In this document: one piece after another, positions 34,544-43,219 of the stretch
Layout: each line of letters starts with the position of its first letter
Numbering within the stretch: the stretch's first letter is position 1
Source of the DNA: Candidatus Obscuribacter sp.
GTDB lineage: Bacteria; Cyanobacteriota; Vampirovibrionia; Obscuribacterales; Obscuribacteraceae
Direction of reading: 5' to 3'
Length of the DNA stretch: 64,000 nt
Assembly: GCA_016718315.1 (NCBI GenBank)
Contig: JADKDV010000001.1
Coordinates: 62,001-126,000 of the forward strand
Position numbers and translations under genes: made by a program
The notes under the pieces: generated by a model
What the model saw: the letters and a program-made list of their open reading frames with translations, nothing else
What the model was told of the DNA's origin: nothing
The model's database searches: none

Positions 34544-34764
34544 TTTCTATAAAAGGTATTACGACTCCGCCCTCAAAAAAGTTCAAAAATGGGCATTTCA
34601 AGACCTCTGGTCTGAGATGACTCACTCAGATTTCGAGCAGCTTTGACAACAAAAGCCCCAGCACACCCAATTTGGGAACCGGGCCCATCAACTCCCGTCT
34701 AGACCACCATGGAAACAGGTTAGGTTCTGGGCTTGCGTCTGTAAGTCCACTACAGGAGTGTCTT

Positions 34765-35025
34765 ATGAGTATTCTAGGTTTTATTTTGTATCTTATCGTA
34801 GCGGCTGTTTGCGCTGCCATTGCTGATCGTCTTGTCCCGGGTCGCGTTCCAGGTGGATTTTTCACATGCGCCGTTTTTGGTATTCTCGGCGCTTGGATTG
34901 GCGGTAGCTTGATGGGGTCCATCGGTCCGAGTTTAGGTGGCATTTCAATCTTGCCCGCTATTGTCGGATCTGGTTTGTTTATTTTTCTGTTCTCGATGAT
35001 TTCGGGCAGACTCAGAGCAAGCTAA
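34765..35025 (+). CDS. GlsB/YeaQ/YmgE-family membrane protein
   Basis: The ATG at 34765 has an AGGAG site seven bases upstream and gives an 86-residue protein with three hydrophobic helices and the family pattern 'IADRLVPGRVPGGFFTCAVFGILGAWIGG' ('GRVPGGFFTC' and 'GILGAWIGGSLMG' are the key parts). The family is a small inner-membrane group often induced by stress and of unknown mechanism. It is a single gene. Confidence 0.88.
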   Translation: MSILGFILYLIVAAVCAAIADRLVPGRVPGGFFTCAVFGILGAWIGGSLMGSIGPSLGGISILPAIVGSGLFIFLFSMISGRLRAS

Positions 35026-35099
35026 GTCACAGACCCATTGGCGTCAACTTTTATCCCATGGCATCGCTGATGGTGCCATGGTAAATAAAGAGGCTAATC

Positions 35100-35387
35100 A
35101 TGATAACGAGCAACTACAAAAATCCTGATTTATCAACGCCAAAGAGCGAGCCGTTGTTTTCACTTGATGTTGAGGACACTATTGGTGGTGTGATAACGAT
35201 GGTGTTGGTGGTTTTTGCTCTGGCAGCTATTGCTATTGTTGTTTACTCTACGATTTACCCACTGGGTACATTGACGGGTCAGTTAAGTCCATCTCTAGAG
35301 CAGTCTCTGCCCATTCAAAGTTTTCCTCAAGTAAGAGCATCGAGCAATGATACGAGCGCACATCTAAGGCAATCTGCGCAGCGATAA
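35100..35387 (+). CDS. small single-pass membrane protein
   Basis: The 95-residue product has a polar N-terminus, one transmembrane helix ('VITMVLVVFALAAIAIVVYSTI', residues ~31-52) and a Ser/Gln-rich tail. No family is recognised. Its stop codon overlaps the first base of a 17-bp tandem repeat array. The gene at 35568 encodes a protein of similar layout. Confidence 0.55.
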   Translation: MITSNYKNPDLSTPKSEPLFSLDVEDTIGGVITMVLVVFALAAIAIVVYSTIYPLGTLTGQLSPSLEQSLPIQSFPQVRASSNDTSAHLRQSAQR

Positions 35388-35471
35388 ACTTTCTGTTCGA
35401 TGCAAATAACCGTTCGATGCAACTTTCTGTTCGATGCAACTTTCTGTTCGAGACAACTTTCTATTCGATGC
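35387..35471. repeat. 17-bp tandem repeat, five units
   Basis: The unit AACTTTCTGTTCGATGC stands at 35387-35403 and 35421-35437; single- or double-base variants fill 35438-35454 (…GTTCGAGAC) and 35455-35471 (…ATTCGATGC); the second unit (35404-35420) shares only the last ten bases. The period is exact. It lies between two genes for small membrane proteins and could be operator sites or the product of slippage. Confidence 0.8.
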
Positions 35472-35567
35472 AACGCCTTTTTGATCAACTTCTCCTCAAG
35501 CCGTATAACTCAAGATTTTTCAAACTTGCCGTTATACTCCCCAAATTTTCAATGATTGGAGGTGTCT

Positions 35568-35834
35568 ATGTATATGCAACGCACAAATGATATGGCACCG
35601 GTATCTTTTATGGATCCGTCCACTGGAATTGTTCTTGCAATTGTTATGACTTTTACTCTCGCTGCTTTTGTCAGTTCGACTATGGCTGTTTTCAGTGGTC
35701 AAAGTGCGGCGCGCGGCAATTTTATTGAAAGCATCAGACATCAAAAGGTAATCGACAGTTTTAAGGGCAAGGTCAAAGTCAGTGGTAAGCCTAAAATCTC
35801 TACCGCTGATTTGAGTCAAACCCATATCAAGTAA
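35568..35834 (+). CDS. small single-pass membrane protein
   Basis: ATG at 35568 follows a GGAGG site by six bases and gives 88 residues. One transmembrane helix ('TGIVLAIVMTFTLAAFVSST') is followed by a basic tail. It resembles the 35100 product only in layout. A double hairpin with a T-run closes the transcript downstream. Confidence 0.6.
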   Translation: MYMQRTNDMAPVSFMDPSTGIVLAIVMTFTLAAFVSSTMAVFSGQSAARGNFIESIRHQKVIDSFKGKVKVSGKPKISTADLSQTHIK

Positions 35835-35880
35835 GGCTTTAGGGTCTCTTGACGATAAATACAATAAATACAGGACTTTG

Positions 35881-35952
35881 GACCGTATGCTCTCTGTTTT
35901 ACGGTCTAAGACCAGGGACCGGACGCATGCCAACACCAACGTCCGGTCTTTT
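35881..35952 (+). terminator. double-hairpin rho-independent terminator
   Basis: A first stem GACCGTA (35881-35887) pairs with TACGGTC at 35900-35906. The second, stronger stem GACCGGACG (35917-35925) pairs perfectly with CGTCCGGTC (35940-35948) and is followed by TTTT. It lies 47 bases after the stop of the 35568 gene. Confidence 0.75.
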
Positions 35953-36047
35953 GGTATCCTAAGCTTGTAAAGGCGTCAAATTTTGATAGATTAGAAAGAC
36001 AATCACTGGTGATTGCTGGTCGAATGGTGTTCATGGGATAGGTTAAG

Positions 36048-38258
36048 TTGGCTGACCCATCAAAATCTGAACTCCTGGAACTGGCTCGGCAAGCCGTTTC
36101 AGCTGAAGATTATATTCGTGCAGACGAGTACTATAGTCAAGCGATTCGCTTTATGCCAAGTAGCGATCCTGACTATGCTGAGTGCTTGGAATGTCTCGTC
36201 TCTCTAAAACAAGCCCGCGGTGATTTTCCTGCGGCGCTTGAATACAGCTTGCGTCTGATAAAACTTGGCGAAGATATGCTCGGACCTGACCATGCACTGG
36301 TGGGTGCCTGGAAAAAGCAGGTTGCTCACATCAATGCCCAGCTCGGTCGACTCAGCGAGGGGTCCGGTTTTCCTAAGCCTCCTCCAGAGCCTGAGATAGT
36401 CTTAGTGCCAAATCCTGCCCCATTACCAAGACCATTTCAAACACCGCCTGGCACCTCTCAAAACAGCACGATCAAGAGTCAAAAATCGTCTGGTAGTTTT
36501 GTCGAGAGTGTTGACTCTGATGCACCAGACAAGACATTGAGCATGAGACGTTCTACAGAGGTTAAGAAGCCTGCCAGACCAAGCGCACGCTCCCAGCAAA
36601 ATTTGGGTGCGCTGGATAATGAAAGCGATGCCGGAGCCATAGCCAAGCAAGCAGGAAAAGGCAAGAAGGGTATAACAGACGCTCAGGTCTATGTTTCTGT
36701 CGACAATGATAATGATGACTCCGACTTTAGAGAGCAACAATCTGCTGCGGGTTTGAGTGCTTCGGCCGCTCGTAAAATTCAGTTTAGTGATCAAGACATG
36801 CTCGAGCGTGAGCAGATGTACGCCTCTGAGGTGCGTGAGCGCAATGACAATATACTGCGCATGGTGTTGGTAGGACTGACTACCGGTATTTTAGTTGCAT
36901 CAATTTATTATTGTTGGTCACTATATGGTATCAGCGAACAGCCAGCTACTTTTACCAAATCCAATCCTGCTGCCGATAATGTACGTTATTTGCGCTATAT
37001 TTCCAATAAGACAATTCAGTTTGGATTGGGTGAGCGCAGCGAAAAATATCAATTCACAACTTTTAGTATTAGTTTGGAGGATTTTTTCAGGTCGCTCGCT
37101 TCAGCTGTTTTGAGCAAGGAATATTTTTTACAGGATCACGGCGACTACATAACTGATGAGGATGGCACCAGCTATTTTAAGGGTGATTGTGCTCAGCAAC
37201 TGACTGTGCATAACATGCATAAAGTTTCTGAAAACTGTCGTATCTACTATCACCGCAAGTCTGCCTATCCCCGTCGCATAGTCGATCCCGATGCTGGCAG
37301 TACTGGAGCTGGCGCCGAGAATTCGAAAGGCGAGAAATCCGATAGCGAGACAGCCTCTGCTGAAGCAACCGGCTCGCATTCTTCAGCCTCTGAAGCATCA
37401 ACCCCTGAAGCATCAACATCTAAAGCATCAACATCTGAAGACTCATCATCAGAATCATCGGCTTCTGAGAAGTCAGCTTCGGACACTTCAACATCGGAAA
37501 CTTCAACTTCTGACACTTCAGCTTCGGACACTTCAGCTTCAGGCACTTCAACTTCTAACGATTCTTCTCAAGACGGCAAAGCAAGCACAGAGCAGCCTGG
37601 CGAGGGTGAACAGTCGGTTGGCAACTCTACCAAATTAGCTGGTCAAGCTGATTTACTTACTTTGGAAAATCCCTATACCAAAGAAAGAGAACGTCCTCTT
37701 TATCTGCATGCATTGATTGAGGCACCTGCCAAGGTAGACAGCGAAACTGCTATTAAGCAAGTTCTTGATGGTCTTCGTGCAGGTGGTATGTTTCCTGAAG
37801 AACCCGTTCTAAAGCCAGGAGTAGTTGTTGTCTGTCATTATATGATTTCTGGCAATGGGCACCAGGACAGCTTACTGGTTGTTCACGGCGCTGATGAAAA
37901 CGGCAAGTTAATTGCAGCCAGCGGTGTCAAAAAGACATTTTTGTACGTGCAAAAGAATGGTACTGCAGTCGATAATAGTGATAAAACCAGTCCTTTTGGA
38001 CGTAGCTTTCTGGGCATGGGACCTCGCATTGAACTTCGTCCCAGCTTCCTTTGTGTGATTGAGTGCCGCCCTGAATTTCCCATTCCATTATGGGTTTTGA
38101 GATTTCGGTTTATTCTGCCTGCCCTCATTGCCAGTGTGTTGTTTTTTGTCATGGGCAAAGTCACTCATGACAATATCAATCGCATGCTCGCCTATGGCAT
38201 GGCCGCACTGTCACTGGTGGCAGCAATAGTATCGATTATTAATGCAGTCAGCCCCTAG
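36048..38258 (+). CDS. TPR-like membrane protein with long Ser/Thr/Glu repeat linker
   Basis: A TTG start at 36048 follows GATAGG and gives 736 residues; the first in-frame ATG would cut into the TPR region. Residues ~1-105 form kinesin-light-chain-like TPR helices ('DYIRADEYYSQAIRFMP', 'LVSLKQARGDFPAALEYS'). A transmembrane helix is near 275-292. Residues ~430-490 are an almost pure Ser/Thr/Glu/Asp stretch built on a 5-residue 'TSxSD' unit. Two further helices lie at the C-terminus. The central domain after the first helix is probably periplasmic. No catalytic motif is seen. It opens the cluster that holds two matrixin proteases. Confidence 0.55.
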   Translation: MADPSKSELLELARQAVSAEDYIRADEYYSQAIRFMPSSDPDYAECLECLVSLKQARGDFPAALEYSLRLIKLGEDMLGPDHALVGAWKKQVAHINAQLGRLSEGSGFPKPPPEPEIVLVPNPAPLPRPFQTPPGTSQNSTIKSQKSSGSFVESVDSDAPDKTLSMRRSTEVKKPARPSARSQQNLGALDNESDAGAIAKQAGKGKKGITDAQVYVSVDNDNDDSDFREQQSAAGLSASAARKIQFSDQDMLEREQMYASEVRERNDNILRMVLVGLTTGILVASIYYCWSLYGISEQPATFTKSNPAADNVRYLRYISNKTIQFGLGERSEKYQFTTFSISLEDFFRSLASAVLSKEYFLQDHGDYITDEDGTSYFKGDCAQQLTVHNMHKVSENCRIYYHRKSAYPRRIVDPDAGSTGAGAENSKGEKSDSETASAEATGSHSSASEASTPEASTSKASTSEDSSSESSASEKSASDTSTSETSTSDTSASDTSASGTSTSNDSSQDGKASTEQPGEGEQSVGNSTKLAGQADLLTLENPYTKERERPLYLHALIEAPAKVDSETAIKQVLDGLRAGGMFPEEPVLKPGVVVVCHYMISGNGHQDSLLVVHGADENGKLIAASGVKKTFLYVQKNGTAVDNSDKTSPFGRSFLGMGPRIELRPSFLCVIECRPEFPIPLWVLRFRFILPALIASVLFFVMGKVTHDNINRMLAYGMAALSLVAAIVSIINAVSP

Positions 38259-38272
38259 TCTAATGCAATCAG

Positions 38273-38300
38273 CACTTAGCACTTAGCTCTTAGCACTTAG
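38273..38300. repeat. 7-bp tandem repeat, four units
   Basis: CACTTAG is repeated at 38273-38279, 38280-38286 and 38294-38300, with CTCTTAG at 38287-38293. The last copy contains the stop codon of the minus-strand metalloprotease gene and the array lies just after the stop of the plus-strand TPR protein. Confidence 0.7.
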
Positions 38301-40054
38301 CGTGTTTTGGGTGGTGGCATAAAAAACGGCAGGGCGGGAGCTTTTGCAGGCGGTATCTTAGCACCTGTGCCGTTTGCTCCTGATTTACTTGTGGCGTTAG
38401 CAGGAGCACTGGCGCCAGTCGTTTTGAGAGGAGGAGGTAAAAATAGCGGAGGTCTCAGCTTCTCTACTTCTTTTGGCAGAGGAGGCGGCAAAAATAGAGG
38501 CGGTCGCAGGTCTGTATCCGGAGGTTTAGGTGGCATAAAAGCTGGCGGTGGCAAGTATTTGATTGGCACCGGAATTTTGCTAACAGGCGCCATCGCCACT
38601 ACAGGTAGTTGCTGGTATAGTTTGGCGATTGTATTTTTGTCTCGGCTTGTTGGCATGCCAGTTTGTTTGCTGGATGAGCCAAAATACATAATGTCAGAGA
38701 CGCAAGGCGAATGTCCTAAACCCAGGCTGTGCCCGATTTCGTGCATACACGTGGCGGCGCATTCGCCGTCTTCCACTGGCTTATTGTCGTTAAATGGATT
38801 GACAGTGCTTATCTGTACGTCGGCAGATTGGATCTCGCCGTTTTCACTTTTGACATAGGTCAATCCAGCTTTCTGTCTTACTCTTTTGCTTTCGTCCATA
38901 GTCAGTGGATCGCTTGTAAAAGTGACAACTATATCGGCTTTTTGTCTGTCTTTTACGACTTTGTAAGTGATCTTGCCGGTGGTATTACCCCAGGTATCAA
39001 ATGCTCTGACTACATAACTTTTAAAGATGGGGCGATAACCCCGTGCTCTCTCGCTGGGCGCAAAATATACTTTTAGTGGTAACGCTGCTTTTGGCCAGCT
39101 TTCGGCTGGTCCTTTTTTATTGAGTAGCTCATAGTAGTCTGGTTTATTGACCGAGCCCATGTCTTGTTTTGTGCGATCGTCAGCCAGCTCCGCTATAAAG
39201 TTCTCCGCTTTTCTTCGTCCGTCGCTGTCTGTTTCCATTTGTGCATAGCGCTTTAGCCAGGATATTGCTTCGTCAAATTTACCGATGTCTTGATAAGCCA
39301 GACCCACGCTATAGACTGTTGTCTTTTCGTCTGGATTTAGTTTTAGCGCTGCTTTGCCTTCGATAATGGCTTGCTCTGGTTGACCCATGCGTTGCAGCAC
39401 ATAACACAAATTGCTGTGCACATCGGCTGAATAAGTCGATGGATCAAAGCTCGCCGCTCTTGCTAGCAATCTTTGTGCTTCCGGTAAATTGTTGCTATCT
39501 ATAGCCTTTGTCGCTGCTTTTAGATTGCCAAAAGCACCCATTTGCTTTAACTGTCTTGTAGCGTCTGCTTTGAGCTGACTGTTTTTAGTGCGTTTAACAA
39601 AGTCGTTTAAGGCGTCGATGGCTTTGTCACTTTGCCCGGCATTGTGATAACAAATTGCCAGGTCATAGCCCAGTCTGTCGTCGTCCGGGCTATAGCGCAT
39701 TGCCGCCCGGAGTTCACTAACTTGCCCCTCATAGTCTTTTAGTCCCTGACAAGAAAGCGCCAATTGCTTGTGCAAATAGCCAGAGTAACTGCTTGGATCT
39801 AGCCCTACTGCCGCACTCAGTGTTTGCCGGGCTTGTGAATAGTTGCCTGTAGCGTTTTGCTGTGACCCATCCATACAAATTTGATAGGCTTTTTTTTCTT
39901 TTTCGTAGTTGCCATTTTGACACTGTGCTGGAGCGCCAGCCAACATTGCCACCATCACAATCAAAAACGAGCCAAAATGACTGAGCCAGGCTGGGTCTTT
40001 GCACCAGTCTGTCATCTTTATCCAATAACTCAAATTTGAAATGCCTTTGCCCAT
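38297..40054 (-). CDS. secreted TPR protein with matrixin-like zinc metalloprotease domain
   Basis: ATG at 40054 is chosen because an AGGA site lies 6 bases upstream; the frame is open for 91 more codons but that stretch lacks protein-like character. The 585-residue protein has a signal/anchor ('FLIVMVAMLAGAPAQC'), TPR units over residues ~45-290, then a metzincin domain with 'CMHEIGHSLGLGHSPCVSD' (HExxHxxGxxH, zinc ligands) near 455 and the Met-turn 'SDIMYFGS'. A Pro-rich C-terminal tail with 'LRPPLFLPPPL' repeats follows. Astacin/matrixin-like enzymes cleave extracellular proteins. A second such gene lies at 41440. Confidence 0.8.
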   Translation of the reverse strand: MGKGISNLSYWIKMTDWCKDPAWLSHFGSFLIVMVAMLAGAPAQCQNGNYEKEKKAYQICMDGSQQNATGNYSQARQTLSAAVGLDPSSYSGYLHKQLALSCQGLKDYEGQVSELRAAMRYSPDDDRLGYDLAICYHNAGQSDKAIDALNDFVKRTKNSQLKADATRQLKQMGAFGNLKAATKAIDSNNLPEAQRLLARAASFDPSTYSADVHSNLCYVLQRMGQPEQAIIEGKAALKLNPDEKTTVYSVGLAYQDIGKFDEAISWLKRYAQMETDSDGRRKAENFIAELADDRTKQDMGSVNKPDYYELLNKKGPAESWPKAALPLKVYFAPSERARGYRPIFKSYVVRAFDTWGNTTGKITYKVVKDRQKADIVVTFTSDPLTMDESKRVRQKAGLTYVKSENGEIQSADVQISTVNPFNDNKPVEDGECAATCMHEIGHSLGLGHSPCVSDIMYFGSSSKQTGMPTSRDKNTIAKLYQQLPVVAMAPVSKIPVPIKYLPPPAFMPPKPPDTDLRPPLFLPPPLPKEVEKLRPPLFLPPPLKTTGASAPANATSKSGANGTGAKIPPAKAPALPFFMPPPKTR

Positions 40055-40271
40055 TACTTCCTGCCGGTACCGCAATATGCCACTGCTCCAGGACCGATAA
40101 ACAAAATGATTGCGCAATAAATACAAGCTAGAGCCTGGACTCCCCTTGAGGCAGATGCCTACAGATGAGGATAAATTTGAGTCAAAGGCTATTGCACTCT
40201 TGTCATATATGGATTGAGTTTGACTGCAACGGGTAATATTGTTCAGTAGTGCCTGATGTTTGCGAGGATTA

Positions 40272-41051
40272 ATGGCTGAAAATTTGAGCAAAAAGACGCT
40301 GGTTGGCGCTTTTTTCGACTTCATCATCCTGGTTTTGCTGGTTGGTGCTGCTGGTTTTGGTGGTTATTTTTGGGGTATTAATCAAAAGCTTGCGCCAATC
40401 CAGATGGTCGCACCTGGCACCCCTGGAGCTGTCAGCGCAACAGGCTTTGTCATCCCTGGTCTGCCAAAAATTGGTGGTAGCACCACTGCCGCCAATGCGG
40501 CCACCAGTGCCGGTAACTCAGCACATGGCGGTAACGGCGCAAATAGCGCCAAAAGTTCTGGCAACGACGCAGCTGCAGGTAGCGGCAATACACAATCTTC
40601 TTCCTCTTCTTCTTCTGATGCCGGTAGCGGCACAGCCAACTCAAGCTCGGCTGCTGAGAGTGCTAAGTCTGATAATGGGGATACTGCTGCTCCCGCCACA
40701 AAAGGCAAGGTCAAGTACTGGCTCACTTCTTCCGGCGCTGACTATTGCGGATACTCGATTACAGTGCAGGTTAATGGTCAGTCTGTGGATTCGTTTTTTG
40801 GACCAGATAAGCTTGTCGATATCACCAGGCTTGTGCACAAAGGGCAAAATACTCTCCAGATGGAAGCAAAATATCTGGGTGAGCAATACAACAAGCATCC
40901 CGGTGATAAAAACTATAAGCTGACAATCAAGCTCGTTAAAGGTCCCCATGTCCAGGACGATTATCAAGCCAAAGATGTTTTGACAAGTTACACTCGCAAC
41001 GCTGGCGAGACTCAGGACGTCAACGACACTCTTGAATTTGTCGGAGACTAA
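40272..41051 (+). CDS. membrane-anchored protein with Ser/Gly/Asn-rich linker and beta-rich domain
   Basis: ATG at 40272 follows a GAGG site. The 259-residue product has one N-terminal transmembrane helix ('FFDFIILVLLVGAAGFGGYF'), a low-complexity Ala/Gly/Ser/Asn stretch (~75-135) and a C-terminal beta-rich domain with 'QVNGQSVDSFFGPDKLVDIT' (parts 'DITRLVHKGQNTLQMEA' recall carbohydrate-binding beta-sandwiches). It starts a three-gene run with 41054 and 41440. Confidence 0.55.
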   Translation: MAENLSKKTLVGAFFDFIILVLLVGAAGFGGYFWGINQKLAPIQMVAPGTPGAVSATGFVIPGLPKIGGSTTAANAATSAGNSAHGGNGANSAKSSGNDAAAGSGNTQSSSSSSSDAGSGTANSSSAAESAKSDNGDTAAPATKGKVKYWLTSSGADYCGYSITVQVNGQSVDSFFGPDKLVDITRLVHKGQNTLQMEAKYLGEQYNKHPGDKNYKLTIKLVKGPHVQDDYQAKDVLTSYTRNAGETQDVNDTLEFVGD

Positions 41052-41053
41052 AA

Positions 41054-41443
41054 GTGAAGGCTAGAGGCATCTTTATTACAACTCTGTTGTCTATCAATGC
41101 CTTTTTAGGTGGCTTCGCCTATGGCTTCAATAGTCGCCAGGTACTCGTGATTGATCCATCACTACCGCCAGTGGTGCCAGCTAAAGTGGTTGAGCCAGCA
41201 AAGGCAATTGTCCCGGCTAAAGCTGCACCAGCTAAGGCTGCGCCCGCTAAAGGTGCGCTTACTAAAGGTGCCTCCAATAAAGGTACTTCAAATAAAGGTA
41301 CAAGCGCAAAGTCTAGTGCCAGTGCTAAGACTAACAAGGGTGCAAATACTAGCGCCACTGCTAAATCCAGTAAGTCAGCAAAGTCCGGCACCCAAGCCAC
41401 GTCTAAAAGCATAAATGGCTCAGGGACCAAAGGCAATAAATGA
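41054..41443 (+). CDS. membrane-anchored Lys/Ala/Ser-rich low-complexity protein
   Basis: The 129-residue product has an N-terminal transmembrane helix, then from residue ~40 a highly basic, repetitive tail built of 'AKAAP', 'SNKGT' and 'SAKS' units. Such tails often bind anionic polymers such as peptidoglycan, nucleic acid or LPS; here that is inference. Two bases separate it from the upstream stop and its own stop overlaps the next start (ATGA), so it is translationally coupled to the metalloprotease gene. Confidence 0.55.
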   Translation: MKARGIFITTLLSINAFLGGFAYGFNSRQVLVIDPSLPPVVPAKVVEPAKAIVPAKAAPAKAAPAKGALTKGASNKGTSNKGTSAKSSASAKTNKGANTSATAKSSKSAKSGTQATSKSINGSGTKGNK

Positions 41444-42426
41444 TCAGAGCATTTTGGGCGGCAACCCTTTGCTTGTTTTTGTCGCTTTTTGCTGTGCCAG
41501 CGTTTGCCTCCAATGGCGATAGCGATGTCTATAAACTGATTCAAGCGCGCCGCTATGATCTGGCCATGCCAAAGTTAAAGCAGATGGTGGCACAAAATTC
41601 TCGTGATATGTCCGCACAGTATTACCTTGGAGTTTGTGCCATGGGCTTGCGGGATTTTCCCCTGGCGGAGCTGGCTTTTACTCGCGTCATTATTAGCTCA
41701 CCGCCACAAGATGTCTTTGCTCAAGCCGCTCGCAAAGGGCTGACGAGCTTCCGCAGTCAAATCAATCCCTTTGAATGTTTGATGAATAATCACTCAATGC
41801 GCTGGGCCCGTGAAGCTATGCCTGTAAAAATATACTTCAGCGAAGGCTGGCGTGTCCCTGCTGGCATGGAGGGGCATCTGATGAGCCGCGCTGAATACAA
41901 ACAAGTTACCGCCATGCTGCAAAATTACAATCCCAGCCAATGGCAGCTCATGCCAGGTTATGCGCGAAGCACTGGTGAAGCTGTAAAAAAGGGGCTCAAG
42001 TCTTTAGAGTGGGCGCAAAAGGAAGGGCTATTTAGCTTTGTCACTGTTAACTCACCTCAAGGTGCTGATATTGTGGTGCTCTATTGCGCTAAAACAGTCC
42101 AGGAAGAGCACTCCGGTTTTACATCCTATCCCTATGAGTGGAGTCAGCCCTGTTTGATTCAAATTGTTGTCGATAACAAAATCGATGATGCTCAGCTCAA
42201 AGCCAATAGTCTCACGCAAATTAGTGCCCACGAGTTTACTCATGCCTTTGGTCTTAAGCACAGCAGTGATCCCAAAGATTTGATGTATCCTACTGGCGAA
42301 TGGGTCGAAGGCTCCGACCATAGAATGACCATGGTTACAGAGCACTCAGCCAGCGACAAAATGTGTCTCCGTGCACTCTACACAATGGAGCCGGATGTAA
42401 AATTCATTTCGGTGCAGCATAAATAA
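41440..42426 (+). CDS. secreted TPR / matrixin-like metalloprotease
   Basis: The 328-residue precursor has a signal peptide ending 'VPAFA' near residue 24 and two TPR-like helix pairs ('YDLAMPKLKQMVAQNSRDMS', 'YLGVCAMGLRDFPLAEL') over residues ~30-95. The catalytic site is 'SAHEFTHAFGLKHSSDP' (HExxHxxGxxH) near 258, followed by 'DLMYPTGEW' as the Met-turn. It shares the TPR-plus-metzincin architecture of the 38297 protein but is much shorter and lacks the Pro-rich tail. It is the last gene of a coupled run with two membrane-anchored low-complexity proteins. Confidence 0.8.
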   Translation: MIRAFWAATLCLFLSLFAVPAFASNGDSDVYKLIQARRYDLAMPKLKQMVAQNSRDMSAQYYLGVCAMGLRDFPLAELAFTRVIISSPPQDVFAQAARKGLTSFRSQINPFECLMNNHSMRWAREAMPVKIYFSEGWRVPAGMEGHLMSRAEYKQVTAMLQNYNPSQWQLMPGYARSTGEAVKKGLKSLEWAQKEGLFSFVTVNSPQGADIVVLYCAKTVQEEHSGFTSYPYEWSQPCLIQIVVDNKIDDAQLKANSLTQISAHEFTHAFGLKHSSDPKDLMYPTGEWVEGSDHRMTMVTEHSASDKMCLRALYTMEPDVKFISVQHK

Positions 42427-42480
42427 GACCACTCACGATCAAATAGAAAAGCAATAAACCGGGCAAGAAAAATTACTCAA

Positions 42481-43179
42481 ATGGATACACAACTAGCTAA
42501 ATACGATTGTTTGCTTTTTGACTTTGACGGTACTCTGGTGCCCAGTCTCGACTATTGGCTGAGTGGTTTCAAACATGCCTTTCAAATACTTGGCTATGAT
42601 CTCACCGAGGAAGAAATCATTGCTGGTTGTTTTTACCGCGGCGACAAAGCCGTTGCAGAACATTTTGGTATTGAATGCCACCAATCGTTTTGGCAACTGG
42701 TGCAGCACAAAATCATGACTCACTATGACCAAGCTGAGTTGTTTGATGGAGTGCGCGAAGTGCTCGATTTTTGCCGTGCCAGTAAGATTCCACTGGGACT
42801 GGTGACGTCTTCGGAGCGTCCGGTGATTGAAAAAGCCTTTCATCATCTAAAACTTGATGGTTATTTTGATGCGGTGGTTACAGCTAGCGATGTGGAGCAC
42901 TGTAAGCCCAATCCTGAGCCGGTTTTAAAGGCTCTCAAAATTTTAGGCAAGGAACCTGTTAACGATCATTCTAAGGTCCTGTTTATTGGCGATTATATCG
43001 TCGACGTGCAAGCCGGTCGCGCCGCTGGCGTTAGTACAGCACTGTATTTTGCCGACTGTCACAGACGCTTCCACGCAGAGGAACACGTCATGGCATCGGC
43101 ACCAGACTTTATGTTTAATAGTTATGCGGATTTATTTGAGACCTTAAAAAGGGATCTTGGATCATCCAGAGTAAATTGA
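42481..43179 (+). CDS. HAD-superfamily hydrolase, phosphatase type
   Basis: The 232-residue protein has HAD motif I 'LFDFDGTLVPS' (residues ~12-22), motif II 'LGLVTSSERPVIEKA' near 100, motif III Lys in 'DVEHCKPNPEPVLKAL' near 142 and motif IV 'VLFIGDYIVDVQAGRAAG' near 165. The helical cap suggests a phosphoglycolate-phosphatase or beta-phosphoglucomutase relative. The substrate is unknown. It lies 54 bases after the metalloprotease gene and may be independent. Confidence 0.88.
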   Translation: MDTQLAKYDCLLFDFDGTLVPSLDYWLSGFKHAFQILGYDLTEEEIIAGCFYRGDKAVAEHFGIECHQSFWQLVQHKIMTHYDQAELFDGVREVLDFCRASKIPLGLVTSSERPVIEKAFHHLKLDGYFDAVVTASDVEHCKPNPEPVLKALKILGKEPVNDHSKVLFIGDYIVDVQAGRAAGVSTALYFADCHRRFHAEEHVMASAPDFMFNSYADLFETLKRDLGSSRVN

Positions 43180-43219
43180 ATTTGCCGGCCGATACTTAGG
43201 TCGTTGGCGAGCAATATAT

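Noticed and set aside
35387..35471. CRISPR array
   Set aside because: The 17-base units are contiguous with no spacers, and no cas gene is in the window.
37265..37546. Minus-strand Asp/Glu/Val repeat frame within the TPR-like protein gene
   Set aside because: It is the reverse reading of the Ser/Thr repeat region; the plus-strand frame is part of a 736-residue protein with membrane helices.
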